From positions 620,001 to 684,000 of the forward strand of contig JADIYJ010000027.1 in assembly GCA_016705325.1 (NCBI GenBank): a stretch of 64,000 nt of DNA. Direction: 5' to 3'. The position numbers and the translations under genes were made by a program. Every line of letters starts with the position of its first letter. Position 1 is the stretch's first letter. This document shows, one piece after another, positions 37,344-46,651 of the stretch. The notes beneath the pieces were generated by a model. That model was not told the DNA's origin. It did no database searches and saw only the letters and a list, made by a program, of their open reading frames with translations. Source of the DNA: Pseudomonadota bacterium. Its GTDB lineage: Bacteria > Pseudomonadota > Gammaproteobacteria > Steroidobacterales > Steroidobacteraceae.

Positions 37344-38542
37344 GCCGCGGCCGTCGGCTGGATCACGCCGCTGTCACGCAGTGTCCGCAAGGCGGCGAGC
37401 AACTGCTCGACCTCGGCCTCGGTGTGCGAAGCCGAGAACGTGAAGCGCAGGCGCGAGGTGCCGACGGGCACCGTCGGTGGGCGGATCGCCGGCACCCAGA
37501 AGCCTTGCTCGAACAAGGCGTGGCTCGCCACCACGGCCGCGGCTTCAGCGCCGATCAGCAGCGGCTGGATCGGCGTGCGCGAAGGCAGCGGCCGCAGCCC
37601 CAGCTCGGCCAGCCCCGCCCGAAATCGTGCCGCATGCTCGAGCACGCGGCCGCGACGCCACGGTTCATCGCGCATCACGCGCAGCGATTCACGGGTGGCG
37701 GCCGCCACCGCCGGCGGCAGCGCCGTCGTGTAGATGTAGGTGCGCGCGCGCTGCAGCAGGCTCTCGATCAGCATCGGCGAGCCGGCGACGAACGCGCCGA
37801 ACGTGCCGACCGCCTTGCCGAGCGTGCACATCAGCACCGGCACGGCGTCGAGGCCGAGTCCGGCCTCTTCGACGGCGCCTGCTCCGGTTGCGCCGAGCAC
37901 GCCGAAGCCGTGCGCATCGTCGACCAGCAGGGTTGCCGGCAATTCACGGCAGGCGGCGGCGATTTCCTGCAGCGGTGCAATGTCGCCGTCCATGCTGAAC
38001 ACGCCATCGGTCAGCACCAGCGTGCGTGCCGCCGCGCCGATCGCGGCCAGCTTGCTGCGCAGCGCCGCGACGTCGCCGTGCGCATAGCGCGAAAATCGCG
38101 CGCCGCAGGCGAGGCCCGCGTCGAGCAGCGAAGCGTGATTGAGCCGGTCTTCGAGCACGTGATCGCCGCGGCCGGCCAGCACCGAGGCAACGGCGAGGTT
38201 CGCCATGTAGCCGGTGGAAAAGAGCAGCGCGCGGGGACGCGCGACGAAACGCGCAAGCTCCTCCTCCAGCGCGTGGTGTTCGGCGTCGTGACCGCTCACC
38301 AGGTGCGAAGCACCGCTGCCCACGCCCCACCGCCGCGCGGCCTCGCAGAATGCCGCGACGACCCGCGGATGGTCCGCCAGCCCCAGGTAGTCATTGCTGC
38401 AGAAGGCGAGGCACTCGCGTCCTGCGACCGTGACGCGGACGCCACCCGCTGCACGCGCCTCGACCGTGCGTCGGCGGCGTGATCGCCCGGCAGCCGCCTG
38501 GGCCGCGAGTTCTTCTGCGAGCGTCTGGTCGGCGCGCGACAT
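37340..38542 (-). CDS. bioF: 8-amino-7-oxononanoate synthase
   Basis: PLP-dependent condensation of pimeloyl-ACP with alanine, 400 aa. Alpha-oxoamine synthase features include FCSNDYLGLADHPRV, GSGASHLVSGHDAEHHALEEELA, DDAHGFGVLG and the PLP lysine in CTLGKAVGTFG. It is encoded 15 bases after bioB and overlaps the BioH-BioC gene. Confidence 0.97.
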   Translation of the reverse strand: MSRADQTLAEELAAQAAAGRSRRRRTVEARAAGGVRVTVAGRECLAFCSNDYLGLADHPRVVAAFCEAARRWGVGSGASHLVSGHDAEHHALEEELARFVARPRALLFSTGYMANLAVASVLAGRGDHVLEDRLNHASLLDAGLACGARFSRYAHGDVAALRSKLAAIGAAARTLVLTDGVFSMDGDIAPLQEIAAACRELPATLLVDDAHGFGVLGATGAGAVEEAGLGLDAVPVLMCTLGKAVGTFGAFVAGSPMLIESLLQRARTYIYTTALPPAVAAATRESLRVMRDEPWRRGRVLEHAARFRAGLAELGLRPLPSRTPIQPLLIGAEAAAVVASHALFEQGFWVPAIRPPTVPVGTSRLRFTFSASHTEAEVEQLLAALRTLRDSGVIQPTAAA

Positions 38543-38557
38543 CGGCGCGTCGCCCGT

Positions 38558-39547
38558 TCAGCCAGCGACGGCGGCGGCTTGCTCCGGCACGATGCCGAGC
38601 CGCTGGAACAGCTGCTCGTCGTGGCTGCGGCCGGGATTCGGCGTGGTCAGCAGGCGGTCGCCGTAGAAAATCGAATTGGCGCCGGCGAGGAAGCAGAGCG
38701 CCTGCACGGCATCGCTCATGTCCGTGCGGCCCGCGGAGAGCCGCACGTACGACTTCGGCAGCAGCAGTCGTGCCGTGGCGATCGCGCGCACGAGGTCGAG
38801 CGGGTCGAGTTCCGGCAGGCCGTGCAGCGGCGTGCCCGGCACCTGCACCAGCTGGTTGATCGGCACGCTCTCCGGATGCTGCGGCAAGGTCGCGAGCGTG
38901 TGCAGCAGCGAGACGCGATCGGTCTCGGTTTCACCCATGCCGAGGATGCCGCCGCAGCAGACGTTGATGCCGGCATCGCGCACGGCCTGCAGCGTGTCGA
39001 GGCGATCCTGGTAGGTGCGCGTCGTGACGATCTCGCCGTAGAACTCCGGCGAGGTGTCGAGGTTGTGGTTGTAGTAGTCGAGCCCGGCGTCTTTCAGCTC
39101 CGTCGCCTGCCCGGGTGTGAGCATGCCGAGCGTGGCACAGGTCTCGAGACCGAGCGCACGGACCTCGCTCACCATCACCTTGATCTTCTGCAGCTGGTGC
39201 GGCTTCGGGTTGCGGTAGGCGGCGCCCATGCAGAAGCGGGTGGCGCCGTTCGCTTTCGCGGCCTGCGCCGCCTCGACCACGGCGCTGACGTCGAGCAGCT
39301 GCTCGCTGTCGAGGCCGGTGTCGTAACGCACGCTCTGCGGACAGTACTTGCAGTCTTCCGGGCAGGCGCCGGTCTTCACCGACAGCAGGGTGCTGACCTG
39401 CACCTGGTTCGGCACGAAATTCTCCCGATGCACGCGCTGGGCGTGGAACAGCAGGTCGCTGAACGGCGCGGTGTAGATCGCGCGCGCCTCCTCCAGCGTC
39501 CAGTCGCTGCGTACGGTGCCGAGCAGGCCGAGGTCGGGCGAAGTCAT
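38558..39547 (-). CDS. bioB: Biotin synthase
   Basis: Radical-SAM enzyme inserting sulfur into dethiobiotin, 329 aa. The 4Fe-4S cysteines are C62-xxx-C66-xx-C69 (ACPEDCKYC). GAAYRNPKPHQL, GLDYYNHNLDTSPEFYG and the 2Fe-2S region with RLSAGR complete the family pattern. It is the first gene of the biotin operon and is divergent from comF across a 116-base gap that must hold both promoters. Confidence 0.98.
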   Translation of the reverse strand: MTSPDLGLLGTVRSDWTLEEARAIYTAPFSDLLFHAQRVHRENFVPNQVQVSTLLSVKTGACPEDCKYCPQSVRYDTGLDSEQLLDVSAVVEAAQAAKANGATRFCMGAAYRNPKPHQLQKIKVMVSEVRALGLETCATLGMLTPGQATELKDAGLDYYNHNLDTSPEFYGEIVTTRTYQDRLDTLQAVRDAGINVCCGGILGMGETETDRVSLLHTLATLPQHPESVPINQLVQVPGTPLHGLPELDPLDLVRAIATARLLLPKSYVRLSAGRTDMSDAVQALCFLAGANSIFYGDRLLTTPNPGRSHDEQLFQRLGIVPEQAAAVAG

Positions 39548-39663
39548 GGTGCAAATCTCGACGAAAGAGGCACAAACGCCGCGGGCTTTGAGCCAGCAGG
39601 CGGCTCACGCTGTGCGCAGCAGTGTCCGGGCAGTATTCGGACCCCGGCGAACGCTGTCAACCA

Positions 39664-40425
39664 ATGCGCCGCAGTCGGGTTTACACACAGATCGATCGCC
39701 TTGCGGGATGGCTGCTGCCGCCTCGGTGTGTCCTGTGTCGTGGTGCCGGTCAGCGTCCGGCCTACGATCTGTGCGTGGAGTGCGAGGCCGAGATCCCGAT
39801 GGTGCCGAACCCGTGCCGGCGTTGTGGGCTGCCGCAGGAAGGGGGGGAAGGGGGGGAAGGAGGTTGCGCGCAGTGTCGGGCGCTCGACCTGCCCTACTCC
39901 CGGTGCGTGGCGCCGTGGGCCTACGAGTTTCCGCTGACGCAACTGGTGCAGGCGCTCAAGTACGAAGGCGCCCTGGCGAATGCGCGGGTCTTTGGCACGC
40001 GCATGGTCGTGCAGGCGCTGCGTGAGCAAGCCGATCCATGGCGGGGAGCGGCGCTGCTCGTGCCCATGCCCCTGCACCCGTCACGGCTGGTCGAGCGGGG
40101 CTTCAACCAGTCGCACGAAATCGCGCGGGTCGTCTCGCGCCTGCTGGACCTGCGGCTGGCAGGGTCGGGATTGCGCCGGCTACGCAGCACGGCGCCGCAG
40201 GTCGGACTCACGCGCCAGCAACGCGCGGGCAACCTGAGCGGGGCCTTTGCCGCCGACAGCAGCCTCGTGGCGGGCCGGCACGTCGTGCTGATCGACGACG
40301 TCGTCACCACCGGCAGCACGGCGATCGCAGCCGCGTCGACCTTGCGCGCCGCAGGCGCCGAGTCCATCGCCGTCTGGGCCGTGGCGCGCGCACTCGACCG
40401 AGTCGTGGCACGAGCGCCCGGCTGA
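39664..40425 (+). CDS. comF: ComF-family phosphoribosyltransferase-like protein with in-frame polypurine insert
   Basis: 253 aa from the ATG at 39664. An N-terminal zinc ribbon has cysteine pairs CVLC, CVEC, CRRC and CAQC. A PRTase-like domain follows, with the PRPP loop VVLIDDVVTTGSTA near 217-230 and NQSHEIAR. ComF proteins support natural transformation and DNA repair. Between CRRC and CAQC the gene encodes EGGEGGEGG from a nine-base GAAGGGGGG repeat, the same sequence type as the intergenic purine tracts. Confidence 0.9.
   Translation: MRRSRVYTQIDRLAGWLLPPRCVLCRGAGQRPAYDLCVECEAEIPMVPNPCRRCGLPQEGGEGGEGGCAQCRALDLPYSRCVAPWAYEFPLTQLVQALKYEGALANARVFGTRMVVQALREQADPWRGAALLVPMPLHPSRLVERGFNQSHEIARVVSRLLDLRLAGSGLRRLRSTAPQVGLTRQQRAGNLSGAFAADSSLVAGRHVVLIDDVVTTGSTAIAAASTLRAAGAESIAVWAVARALDRVVARAPG
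39837..39863 (+). repeat. In-frame polypurine repeat inside comF
   Basis: Three copies of the 9-mer GAAGGGGGG (the last degenerate, GAAGGAGGT), read as Glu-Gly-Gly. Because the unit is nine bases, length changes by whole units keep the frame, unlike the intergenic tracts. Confidence 0.8.
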
Positions 40426-40484
40426 GCCGGGCAGCAGCGCAGTTGCGTCGGCTACACTGCGCGGCACTTGCGCCAGGCGTGACC

Positions 40485-41696
40485 ATGACCCAGTACCGCT
40501 ACGATTCCAGCACCGTCGCCGCGCTGCGCGATTTCCTCAAGCTCGAGTCCGCGAGCGGCATCCTGCTCGTGATCGCGGGCGTGCTCGCCATGGTCGCCGC
40601 GAACACGCCGCTCGCCGAGTACTACCAGGCCTTGCTGCAGACGCCGATCAAGCTGCAGGTCGGCGCGTTCAAGCTCGACAAGACGTTGCTGATCTGGGTC
40701 GACGACCTGCTGATGGCGATCTTCTTCCTGCTGGTCGGGCTCGAGATCAAGCGCGAGGTGGTCGCGGGCGAACTCTCGGAGCGCAGCAAGGTGGCACTGC
40801 CTGCTGTCGCCGCACTCGGTGGCATGATCGTGCCCGCGGCGATCTACGCCGCGCTGAACTGGCACGATCCGATCGGCATCCGCGGCTGGGCCATTCCTTC
40901 GGCAACCGACATCGCTTTCGCGCTCGGCCTGCTGTCGCTGTTCGGCAACCGCGTGCCGGTGGGCCTCAAGGTTTTCCTGCTGACGCTGGCCGTGCTCGAC
41001 GATCTCGGTGCGATCGTGATCATCGCGCTGTTCTACTCCAGCGACCTCTCGACCCTGGCGCTCATGAGTGCTGCGGTCGCGATCGGCACGTTGTTGGTCC
41101 TGAACCGTGCCGGCGTTACGCGCATTGCGCCCTACATCCTCGTCGGCACTGCGCTCTGGGTGTGCGTGCTCAAGTCCGGCGTGCACGCCACGCTCGCGGG
41201 CGTGGTGACGGCGCTGTTCGTGCCGACCTCGGATCCCGCCCATCCCGACCACCCGCCGTCGTCGCGGCTCGAGCACTCGCTGCATCCGTGGGTGGCATTC
41301 GGCATCCTGCCGCTGTTCGCCTTTGCCAACGCCGGCGTGGATCTCTCCGGCATGAGCCTGCGCGACCTGTTCGGCCCGATTCCACTCGGCATCCTGCTCG
41401 GGCTGTTCGTCGGCAAGCAGGTCGGCGTGTTCGCGTTTTCGTGGCTCGCCGTCAAGGCCGGCCTGGCGCGCCTGCCGAGCGGCGTGAGCTTCGCGCAGGT
41501 CTACGGCGCCGCGATCCTCTGCGGCATCGGTTTCACCATGAGCCTGCTGATCGGTTTTCTCGCGTTCGAGAACACGGCGACCGGCGAGGTGATCGTCACC
41601 GATCGCATCGGCATCCTCGCCGGCACGGTGTTGTCGGCCGTCGTCGGTGCGCTGGTGCTGCACTGGGCGCTGCCGCGCAATCGCGGCGCGCGGTGA
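40485..41696 (+). CDS. nhaA: Na+/H+ antiporter NhaA
   Basis: Electrogenic sodium/proton antiporter of 403 aa with about twelve helices. The paired catalytic aspartates are in LAVLDDLGAIVIIALFYS, preceded by AIPSATDIAFALG and LLVGLEIKREVVAGEL. ATG at 40485 is preferred over an in-frame GTG two codons earlier. It is a monocistronic plus-strand gene. Confidence 0.97.
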   Translation: MTQYRYDSSTVAALRDFLKLESASGILLVIAGVLAMVAANTPLAEYYQALLQTPIKLQVGAFKLDKTLLIWVDDLLMAIFFLLVGLEIKREVVAGELSERSKVALPAVAALGGMIVPAAIYAALNWHDPIGIRGWAIPSATDIAFALGLLSLFGNRVPVGLKVFLLTLAVLDDLGAIVIIALFYSSDLSTLALMSAAVAIGTLLVLNRAGVTRIAPYILVGTALWVCVLKSGVHATLAGVVTALFVPTSDPAHPDHPPSSRLEHSLHPWVAFGILPLFAFANAGVDLSGMSLRDLFGPIPLGILLGLFVGKQVGVFAFSWLAVKAGLARLPSGVSFAQVYGAAILCGIGFTMSLLIGFLAFENTATGEVIVTDRIGILAGTVLSAVVGALVLHWALPRNRGAR

Positions 41697-41717
41697 TGGA
41701 TGCGGCGCTGGCCGCCC

Positions 41718-42578
41718 TCAGGGCCGGAACAGGTAATCGAGCAGGATGCCGCCGAACACGGCGAGCCCGAACAGGTTGTTGTTGAGGAAGGCGCGGAAGC
41801 AAGCCGCCGGATCGCGCCGGCGGATCAGGTACTGCTGGTGCAGCGAGGTGGCCACGGCCACGGCGAGACCCAGCCAGTACCAGCGACCGAGCTGCGCGAG
41901 GTAACCCGCGAGGCCGAGCAGGGCCAGCGCGCCGGCCTGCAGCGCCGCGACGATGCCGCGGTCCGCGCGGCCAAACAGGATCGCCGACGAGCGGATGCCG
42001 ATCACCAGGTCGTCCTCGCGATCGACCATGGCGTAGATCGTGTCGTACGCCGTGGTCCACAGCACGCCCGCCACGAACAGCACCCACGCGAGCGGCGGCA
42101 ACTCGCCGGTCTGCGCCGCGAACGCCATCGGCACGGACCACGAGAAGGCGAGACCGAGGTACGCCTGGGGCAGCGCGAAGAACCGCTTCAGGAACGGGTA
42201 GGTCACGGCCAGCACGCCGCCGATCAACGCCAGCACCTGCGTCGGGCGATTGAGCGGGATCAGCAGCGCCAGCGCGATCAGCCCGAGCACGGCGAAAACG
42301 GCCAGCGCTTCGGCCGGCGAGACCACACCGCGCGCCAGCGGGCGGCTGGCCGTGCGGCGCACGTGCGGATCGAACTCGCGATCGGCAAAGTCGTTGATCA
42401 CGCAGCCGGCGGCGCGCGTCACGAAGGTGCCGAGCAGGAAGATGACGAAGATGCGTTCGTCCGGGTGGCCATCGGCCGAGATCCAGAGCGCCCACAACGC
42501 GGGCCAGAGCAGCAGCCAGATGCCGATGGGACGATCGAGCCGCATCAGGCGCGCGTACTCGACCAGCCGGCCACGCAT
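41718..42578 (-). CDS. ubiA: 4-hydroxybenzoate polyprenyltransferase
   Basis: Membrane prenyltransferase that attaches the ubiquinone side chain, 286 aa. The aspartate motifs NDFADREFDPHVRRTASRPL and DREDDLVIGIRSSAILFG are typical of UbiA, as is RLMRLDRPIGIWLLLWPALWAL at the start. It lies 103 bases after recG. Confidence 0.95.
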   Translation of the reverse strand: MRGRLVEYARLMRLDRPIGIWLLLWPALWALWISADGHPDERIFVIFLLGTFVTRAAGCVINDFADREFDPHVRRTASRPLARGVVSPAEALAVFAVLGLIALALLIPLNRPTQVLALIGGVLAVTYPFLKRFFALPQAYLGLAFSWSVPMAFAAQTGELPPLAWVLFVAGVLWTTAYDTIYAMVDREDDLVIGIRSSAILFGRADRGIVAALQAGALALLGLAGYLAQLGRWYWLGLAVAVATSLHQQYLIRRRDPAACFRAFLNNNLFGLAVFGGILLDYLFRP

Positions 42579-42681
42579 CCGGGCGAAGCTGCTCGCGGAC
42601 GCGCCAGCGCTTGCGGACTGGTGCTCGCGGGCGTCGCGCTGTTCTTGTCGAGCTCGGTCAGGTTACTCATCGCGGCAATCT

Positions 42682-44768
42682 TCAGACGTTGCGGAAACGC
42701 TCGCCCGCGCCGACCCAGCGGCCGACGAGCCCCGCTATGTTGGCCTGCGGACCGCCCAGCATCAATGCCGACGCACGCTGCACGTCCGGCAGCAGGTCCG
42801 CGTCGCGGATGAGGTCGGCGACCCGCAGCTGCATCAGGCCGGTCTGCCGCGTGCCCAGCAGTTCGCCCGGACCGCGCAGTTCGAGGTCCCGGCGCGCCAC
42901 CTCGAAGCCGTCGTTGGTTTCGCGCAGGACCGCCAGCCGCTCGCGTGCAACGGGCGACAGCGGAGCCTGGTAGAGCAGGACGCAGGTGCTTTCGACCGAG
43001 CCGCGACCGACGCGACCGCGCAACTGGTGCAGCTGGGCGAGGCCCATGCGTTCGGCGTTCTCGATCACCATCAGGCTCGCGTTGGGCACGTCCACGCCCA
43101 CCTCGATCACCGTCGTGGCGACCAGCAGGTCGAGCTTGCCGTGCTTGAACGCGGTCATGACCACGTCCTTCTGCTTGCCCGCCATCCGCCCGTGGATCAG
43201 GCCGATGCGCACGCCCGGCAGCGCTTCGGCCAGTTGCGCCGCGGTCTTCTCCGCGGCCTCGTAGCGCACGAGATCGGATTCGTCGATCAGCGGGCACACC
43301 CAGTACGCCTGGCGTCCCGAGCGGCAGGCGGTGTCGATGCGCTCGACGATGTCGCTGCGCCGCGTGTCCGGCAGCACCACCGTCTTGATCGGCGTGCGTC
43401 CCGGCGGCAGCTCGTCGATGATCGAGACGTCGAGGTCCGCATACGCCGTCATCGCCAGCGTGCGCGGAATCGGCGTGGCGGTCATCACCAGCTGATGCGG
43501 AAACCGGCCCTCGTGCTGGCCCTTCTCGCGCAGTTGCAGGCGCTGGTGCACGCCGAAGCGGTGCTGCTCGTCGACGATGGCCAGCACCAGGCGCTGGAAT
43601 GCGATGTCTTCCTGGAACAGCGCGTGCGTGCCGACGGCGACCTGGATCGCGCCCGACGCCAGGTCGGCTTCAAGTGCCGCGCGCACCTTGCCGGTCTGCC
43701 GGCCGGTCAGCAGCGCGACGCGAATGTCGAGCGGTTCCAGCCAGGCGTTGAAATTTCGCGCGTGCTGTTCGGCCAGCAGTTCCGTCGGCGCCATCACCGC
43801 CGCCTGCGCCCCGTGCTCCACCGCACGCACCGCGGCCAGCGCCGCGACCACCGTCTTGCCCGAGCCGACGTCGCCCTGCACCAGTCGCATCATCGGATGC
43901 GGACGCCCGAGGTCCCGCGCGATCTCGGTCCATACCCGCGACTGCGCGCCGGTGAGCCGGAACGGCAGGCGCGCCAGGCAACGCTCGGCCAGGTCGCTGG
44001 TGTGCGGCAACGGCCACGCGGCGTCCTTGTCGGTTTCAGCCCGCAGCAGTCGCAGGCTCAGTTGATGCGCCAGCAGCTCCTCGAACGCGAGCCGTCGCTG
44101 CGCCGGGTGCCGGCCCGCTTCGAGCTCGGCGACGTTGGCGTCGGGCGGCGGCCGATGCACGTAACGCAACGCGGACTCGAGCGACGGCAGGTCGAACGCA
44201 TCGAGCACGCCGGGCGGCACGTAATCCTGGATCGCGCCCTGCGACAGCTCCGCCAGCGCCAGGTCGGTGAGCATGCGCAGCCGTCCCTGCTGCACGCCTT
44301 CCGTCGTCGGATAGATCGGCGTCAGGCAATCGGGCGGCGCGCCGCTCGCATCGGCCAGCACGCGCCGGTATTCCGGATGCACGATCTCGATGCCGCCCGG
44401 ACCGAGTCGCGCTTCGCCGAAGCAGCGCAGGCGCTGTCCGCGCACGAGTTGTGCCTGCTGCGCGCCGAAAAATGAAAGAAACGCAGCGTGACGAAACCCG
44501 TGCCGTCGGCAATGCGCACGAGCAGCGTGCGGCGCCGCCGGAACACGACTTCGGCCAGCTGGATCTCGCCTTCGATGACGGCGCGGTCGCCGTTGCGCAG
44601 CGCGCCGATCGGCACGACGCGCGTGCGGTCCTCGTAGCGCAGCGGCAGGTGGAACAGCACGTCCTGCACCGTGTGCAGGCCGAGCTTGGCCAGCAGTTCG
44701 GCAAGCGCCGGCCCGACGCCGCGCAGCGCCGTGACGGGACGTTCGGCGAGCAGCTCGGCCGCACTCAT
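42682..44768 (-). CDS. recG: ATP-dependent DNA helicase RecG, frameshifted
   Basis: Fork-reversal helicase of about 695 residues, split across two frames. The N-terminal wedge domain (MSAAELLAERPVTALRGVG, then LPLRYEDRTRVVPIGALRNGD) runs from the ATG at 44768 to RFFHF. The rest (QQAQLVRGQRLRCFGEARLG, QGDVGSGKTVVAALAA Walker A, VDEQHRFG box, HGRMAGKQKD, QLRGRVGRG) runs to 42682. They join if one base is added to the A5 run at 44468-44472; total length then equals a normal RecG. A homopolymer sequencing error is the likely cause. Confidence 0.93.
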
Positions 44769-44862
44769 GCCGTGAACGGGTGTTCGGCAGCCAAGGCAGC
44801 CACGCTCATGTCGTGACCGAATGTTCGGCAGACAAGGCGGCCGCACTCATGCCGTGATCGCG
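44756..44862 (-). repeat. Tandem repeat containing the recG start region
   Basis: Three imperfect copies, about 45 bases apart, of a unit that includes GCACTCATGCCGTGA-like sequence, with TGTTCGGCAG.CAAGGC between them. The unit comprises the recG initiation codon and its upstream bases. It appears as a small local duplication in the leader between ridA and recG. Confidence 0.6.
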
Positions 44863-44869
44863 CGGTTTC

Positions 44870-45250
44870 CTACAGGACCAGAACGGCGTCCACTTCGACC
44901 ACTGCGCCACGCGGCAATGCCGCGACGCCGACGGCGGCGCGCGCCGGGTAGGGCTGCTTGAAATAGTCGGCCATCACCTTGTTGACGGTCTGGAAGTTGC
45001 CGAGGTCGGTCAGGTAGACGTTGAGTTTCACGGCGTTCGACAGGTCGCCGCCCGCGGCCTTCGCCACCGCGCGCAGGTTGTCGAACACGCGCCGCACGTG
45101 CACTTCGACTTCGCCGGTCACGATCTCCATGGTCTTCGGGTCGAGCGGAATCTGGCCCGAGAGGTAGACGGTGTTGCCGGCTTTGACGGCTTGGGAGTAC
45201 GTACCGATGGCGCCTGGGGCGTCGGGGGTGGTGATTGCGGTTGGGGGCAC
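44870..45250 (-). CDS. ridA: RidA family enamine/imine deaminase
   Basis: YjgF/RidA protein of 126 aa that hydrolyses reactive 2-aminoacrylate. The signature GTYSQAVKAGNTVYLSGQIPLDP, NAVKLNVYLTDLGNF and the C-terminal ARAAVGVAALPRGAVVEVDA with the substrate arginine are all present. It is normally adjacent to spoT; here 2.5 kb of TA genes intervene. Confidence 0.95.
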   Translation of the reverse strand: MPPTAITTPDAPGAIGTYSQAVKAGNTVYLSGQIPLDPKTMEIVTGEVEVHVRRVFDNLRAVAKAAGGDLSNAVKLNVYLTDLGNFQTVNKVMADYFKQPYPARAAVGVAALPRGAVVEVDAVLVL

Positions 45251-45255
45251 GGGGG

Positions 45256-45403
45256 GCTCCGGGAAGGGGGGAAGGGGGGAAGGGGGAAGGGAGGAAGGGG
45301 GGAAGGGAGGAAGGGAGGAAGGGAGGAAGGGGGGAAGGGGGAAGGGGGGAAGGGGGGAGGGGCGGAAGGGGGGAAGGGAGGAAGGGCGGAAGGGCGGAAG
45401 GGG
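45256..45403 (+). repeat. Polypurine GGAAGG tract upstream of ridA
   Basis: About 150 bases of near-uniform GGGGGGAAG and GGGAGGAA units, purine on the plus strand and starting 5 bases before the ridA ATG. The remaining 230 bases up to the ccdA start hold an AGTGTMAAGGC direct repeat near 45459-45500 and the ccd operator; I see no other gene. Confidence 0.8.
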
Positions 45404-45571
45404 TTAGTCGGAATGCGGCGTCGGGAACACGGCACGTCGGATGTCTGATGAGACGCGTAGTGTAAAGGCAGGGCCATCAGGTCTGGGTAGTGTCAAGGCC
45501 TGGATGCTGCCAGCGCGAGCGGATGACCAGGGCTCCCGGGGGCGATGCCCGCAGATTGCACAAAGCCTGTC

Positions 45572-45592
45572 ATGCGCATAATCTATGCGCAT
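45572..45592. promoter_or_regulatory. Palindromic operator upstream of ccdAB
   Basis: Perfect 9-base arms ATGCGCATA and TATGCGCAT with a 3-base spacer, centred about 50 bases before the ccdA start. Each arm is itself an 8-base ATGCGCAT palindrome. CcdA-type antitoxins autoregulate through such sites. Confidence 0.65.
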
Positions 45593-45634
45593 TACACTTC
45601 TGAAGCCGGCACGCTCCGGCTCCGCGGGGATCGA

Positions 45635-45862
45635 ATGTCCGCCAGCAAGAAAGCCGTCAACCTCAGCATCGACGCCGCGCTGCTGCGCGAGGCCCGCGAA
45701 CGCGGCATCAACCTGTCGGCCACGCTGGAACAGGCGCTGTCCGACGCGTTGCGCCAGCAGCGGCGCGAGCGCTGGCTGGCCGAGAACAGGCCGGGCATTG
45801 CGGCCTACAACGAACAGGTGGACGCGCACGGCGCCTTCGCCGACACCCTGCGTAGCTTCTGA
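45635..45862 (+). CDS. ccdA: CcdA-family antitoxin
   Basis: 75 aa. A ribbon-helix-helix N-terminus (KAVNLSIDAALLREARERGINLSATLEQAL) is followed by the CcdA C-terminal tail RERWLAENRPGIAAYNEQVDAHGAFADTLRSF that wraps the toxin. The ATG at 45635 is the first in frame with the RHH strand. It lies 15 bases before the ccdB GTG, giving a classical antitoxin-toxin pair. Confidence 0.93.
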   Translation: MSASKKAVNLSIDAALLREARERGINLSATLEQALSDALRQQRRERWLAENRPGIAAYNEQVDAHGAFADTLRSF

Positions 45863-45877
45863 CGCGCGGTCCGATTC

Positions 45878-46198
45878 GTGCCGCAGTTCGCCGTTCACCG
45901 CAATCGCAATGCCGCCACGAAGGGGCGCTTCCCCTTGCTGCTCGACGTGCAGACGGACCTGCTCGAGGAACTCAGCACGCGCGTCGTGATTCCGCTGGCC
46001 CCCGCCTCGGCAGCAGCGAAACGCACTACGATGCAGACACTGACGCCGATCTGCACCATCGACGACAAGCCTTACGTGCTCATCACCCCGCAGCTGGCCG
46101 GCATCGCCGCGAAAGAACTGGGGCCGCCCGTCGCCCACCTGACGCGCGACCGCCAGGCGGTCATCGCCGCGCTGGACCTGCTGTTCACGGGCATCTGA
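45878..46198 (+). CDS. ccdB: CcdB-family gyrase toxin
   Basis: 106 aa from a GTG. The start PQFAVHRN.N and FPLLLDVQTDLL, then RVVIPL, LTPICTIDDKPYVLITPQLAGI and the C-terminal end AALDLLFTGI, match CcdB, whose last residues contact GyrA. A polypurine tract begins right after the stop codon. Confidence 0.92.
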   Translation: MPQFAVHRNRNAATKGRFPLLLDVQTDLLEELSTRVVIPLAPASAAAKRTTMQTLTPICTIDDKPYVLITPQLAGIAAKELGPPVAHLTRDRQAVIAALDLLFTGI

Positions 46199-46318
46199 AG
46201 GGGGGAGAGGAAGGGGGGGAAGGGGGGAAGGGGGGAAGGGGGGAAGGGGGGAAGGACAGGAAGGGGAGGAAGGACAGGAAGGACGGGAAGGACAGGAAGG
46301 ACAGGAAGGGCAGGAAGG
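46198..46318 (+). repeat. Polypurine tract between ccdB and phd
   Basis: About 120 bases: first GGGGGGAAG repeats, then GGACAGGAAGG units. It starts at the ccdB stop codon and ends about 45 bases before the palindrome of the next TA operon. Confidence 0.8.
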
Positions 46319-46362
46319 ACCGTCCAGGCATCGGGTTGCGAGTTCACGGCGGCCGGTCCAGA

Positions 46363-46381
46363 ATTAGCTAAGTTAGCTAAT
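46363..46381. promoter_or_regulatory. Palindromic operator of the phd-vapC operon
   Basis: A perfect 19-base inverted repeat ATTAGCTAA-G-TTAGCTAAT, 18 bases before the antitoxin ATG, overlapping a likely -10 element. A shorter GTTAGCTAAC palindrome occurs near the fic promoter (55422-55431). Confidence 0.72.
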
Positions 46382-46399
46382 ACTGGCGAGAGAGCCCCG

Positions 46400-46651
46400 A
46401 TGCGCAAGGTCAACATCCACGAGGCGAAGACGACGCTGTCGCAGCTCGTCGAAGCGGCGGAATCGGGTGAGACCGTGGTGCTGGCGCGTGCGGGCAAGCC
46501 CGTGGTTCAGCTCGTGCGCCTGAAAAAGAAGCGTGGCATCAAGCTCGGCGGGCTGAAGGGCAAGCTGCCGGAGAAGCTGATCGCCGATATCGCCAAGCCG
46601 TTGTCGAAGAAGGAGCTGGAGCAACTTTTCGGCGGCGGGGTCGAGCCGTGA
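46400..46651 (+). CDS. Phd/YefM-family antitoxin
   Basis: 83 aa. The Phd DNA-binding fold is seen in KVNIHEAKTTLSQLVEAAESGETVVLARAGKPVVQLV, followed by a basic segment and the toxin-binding tail PLSKKELEQLFG. The stop overlaps the PIN toxin start by 4 bases, the usual arrangement for Phd-PIN modules. Confidence 0.92.
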   Translation: MRKVNIHEAKTTLSQLVEAAESGETVVLARAGKPVVQLVRLKKKRGIKLGGLKGKLPEKLIADIAKPLSKKELEQLFGGGVEP

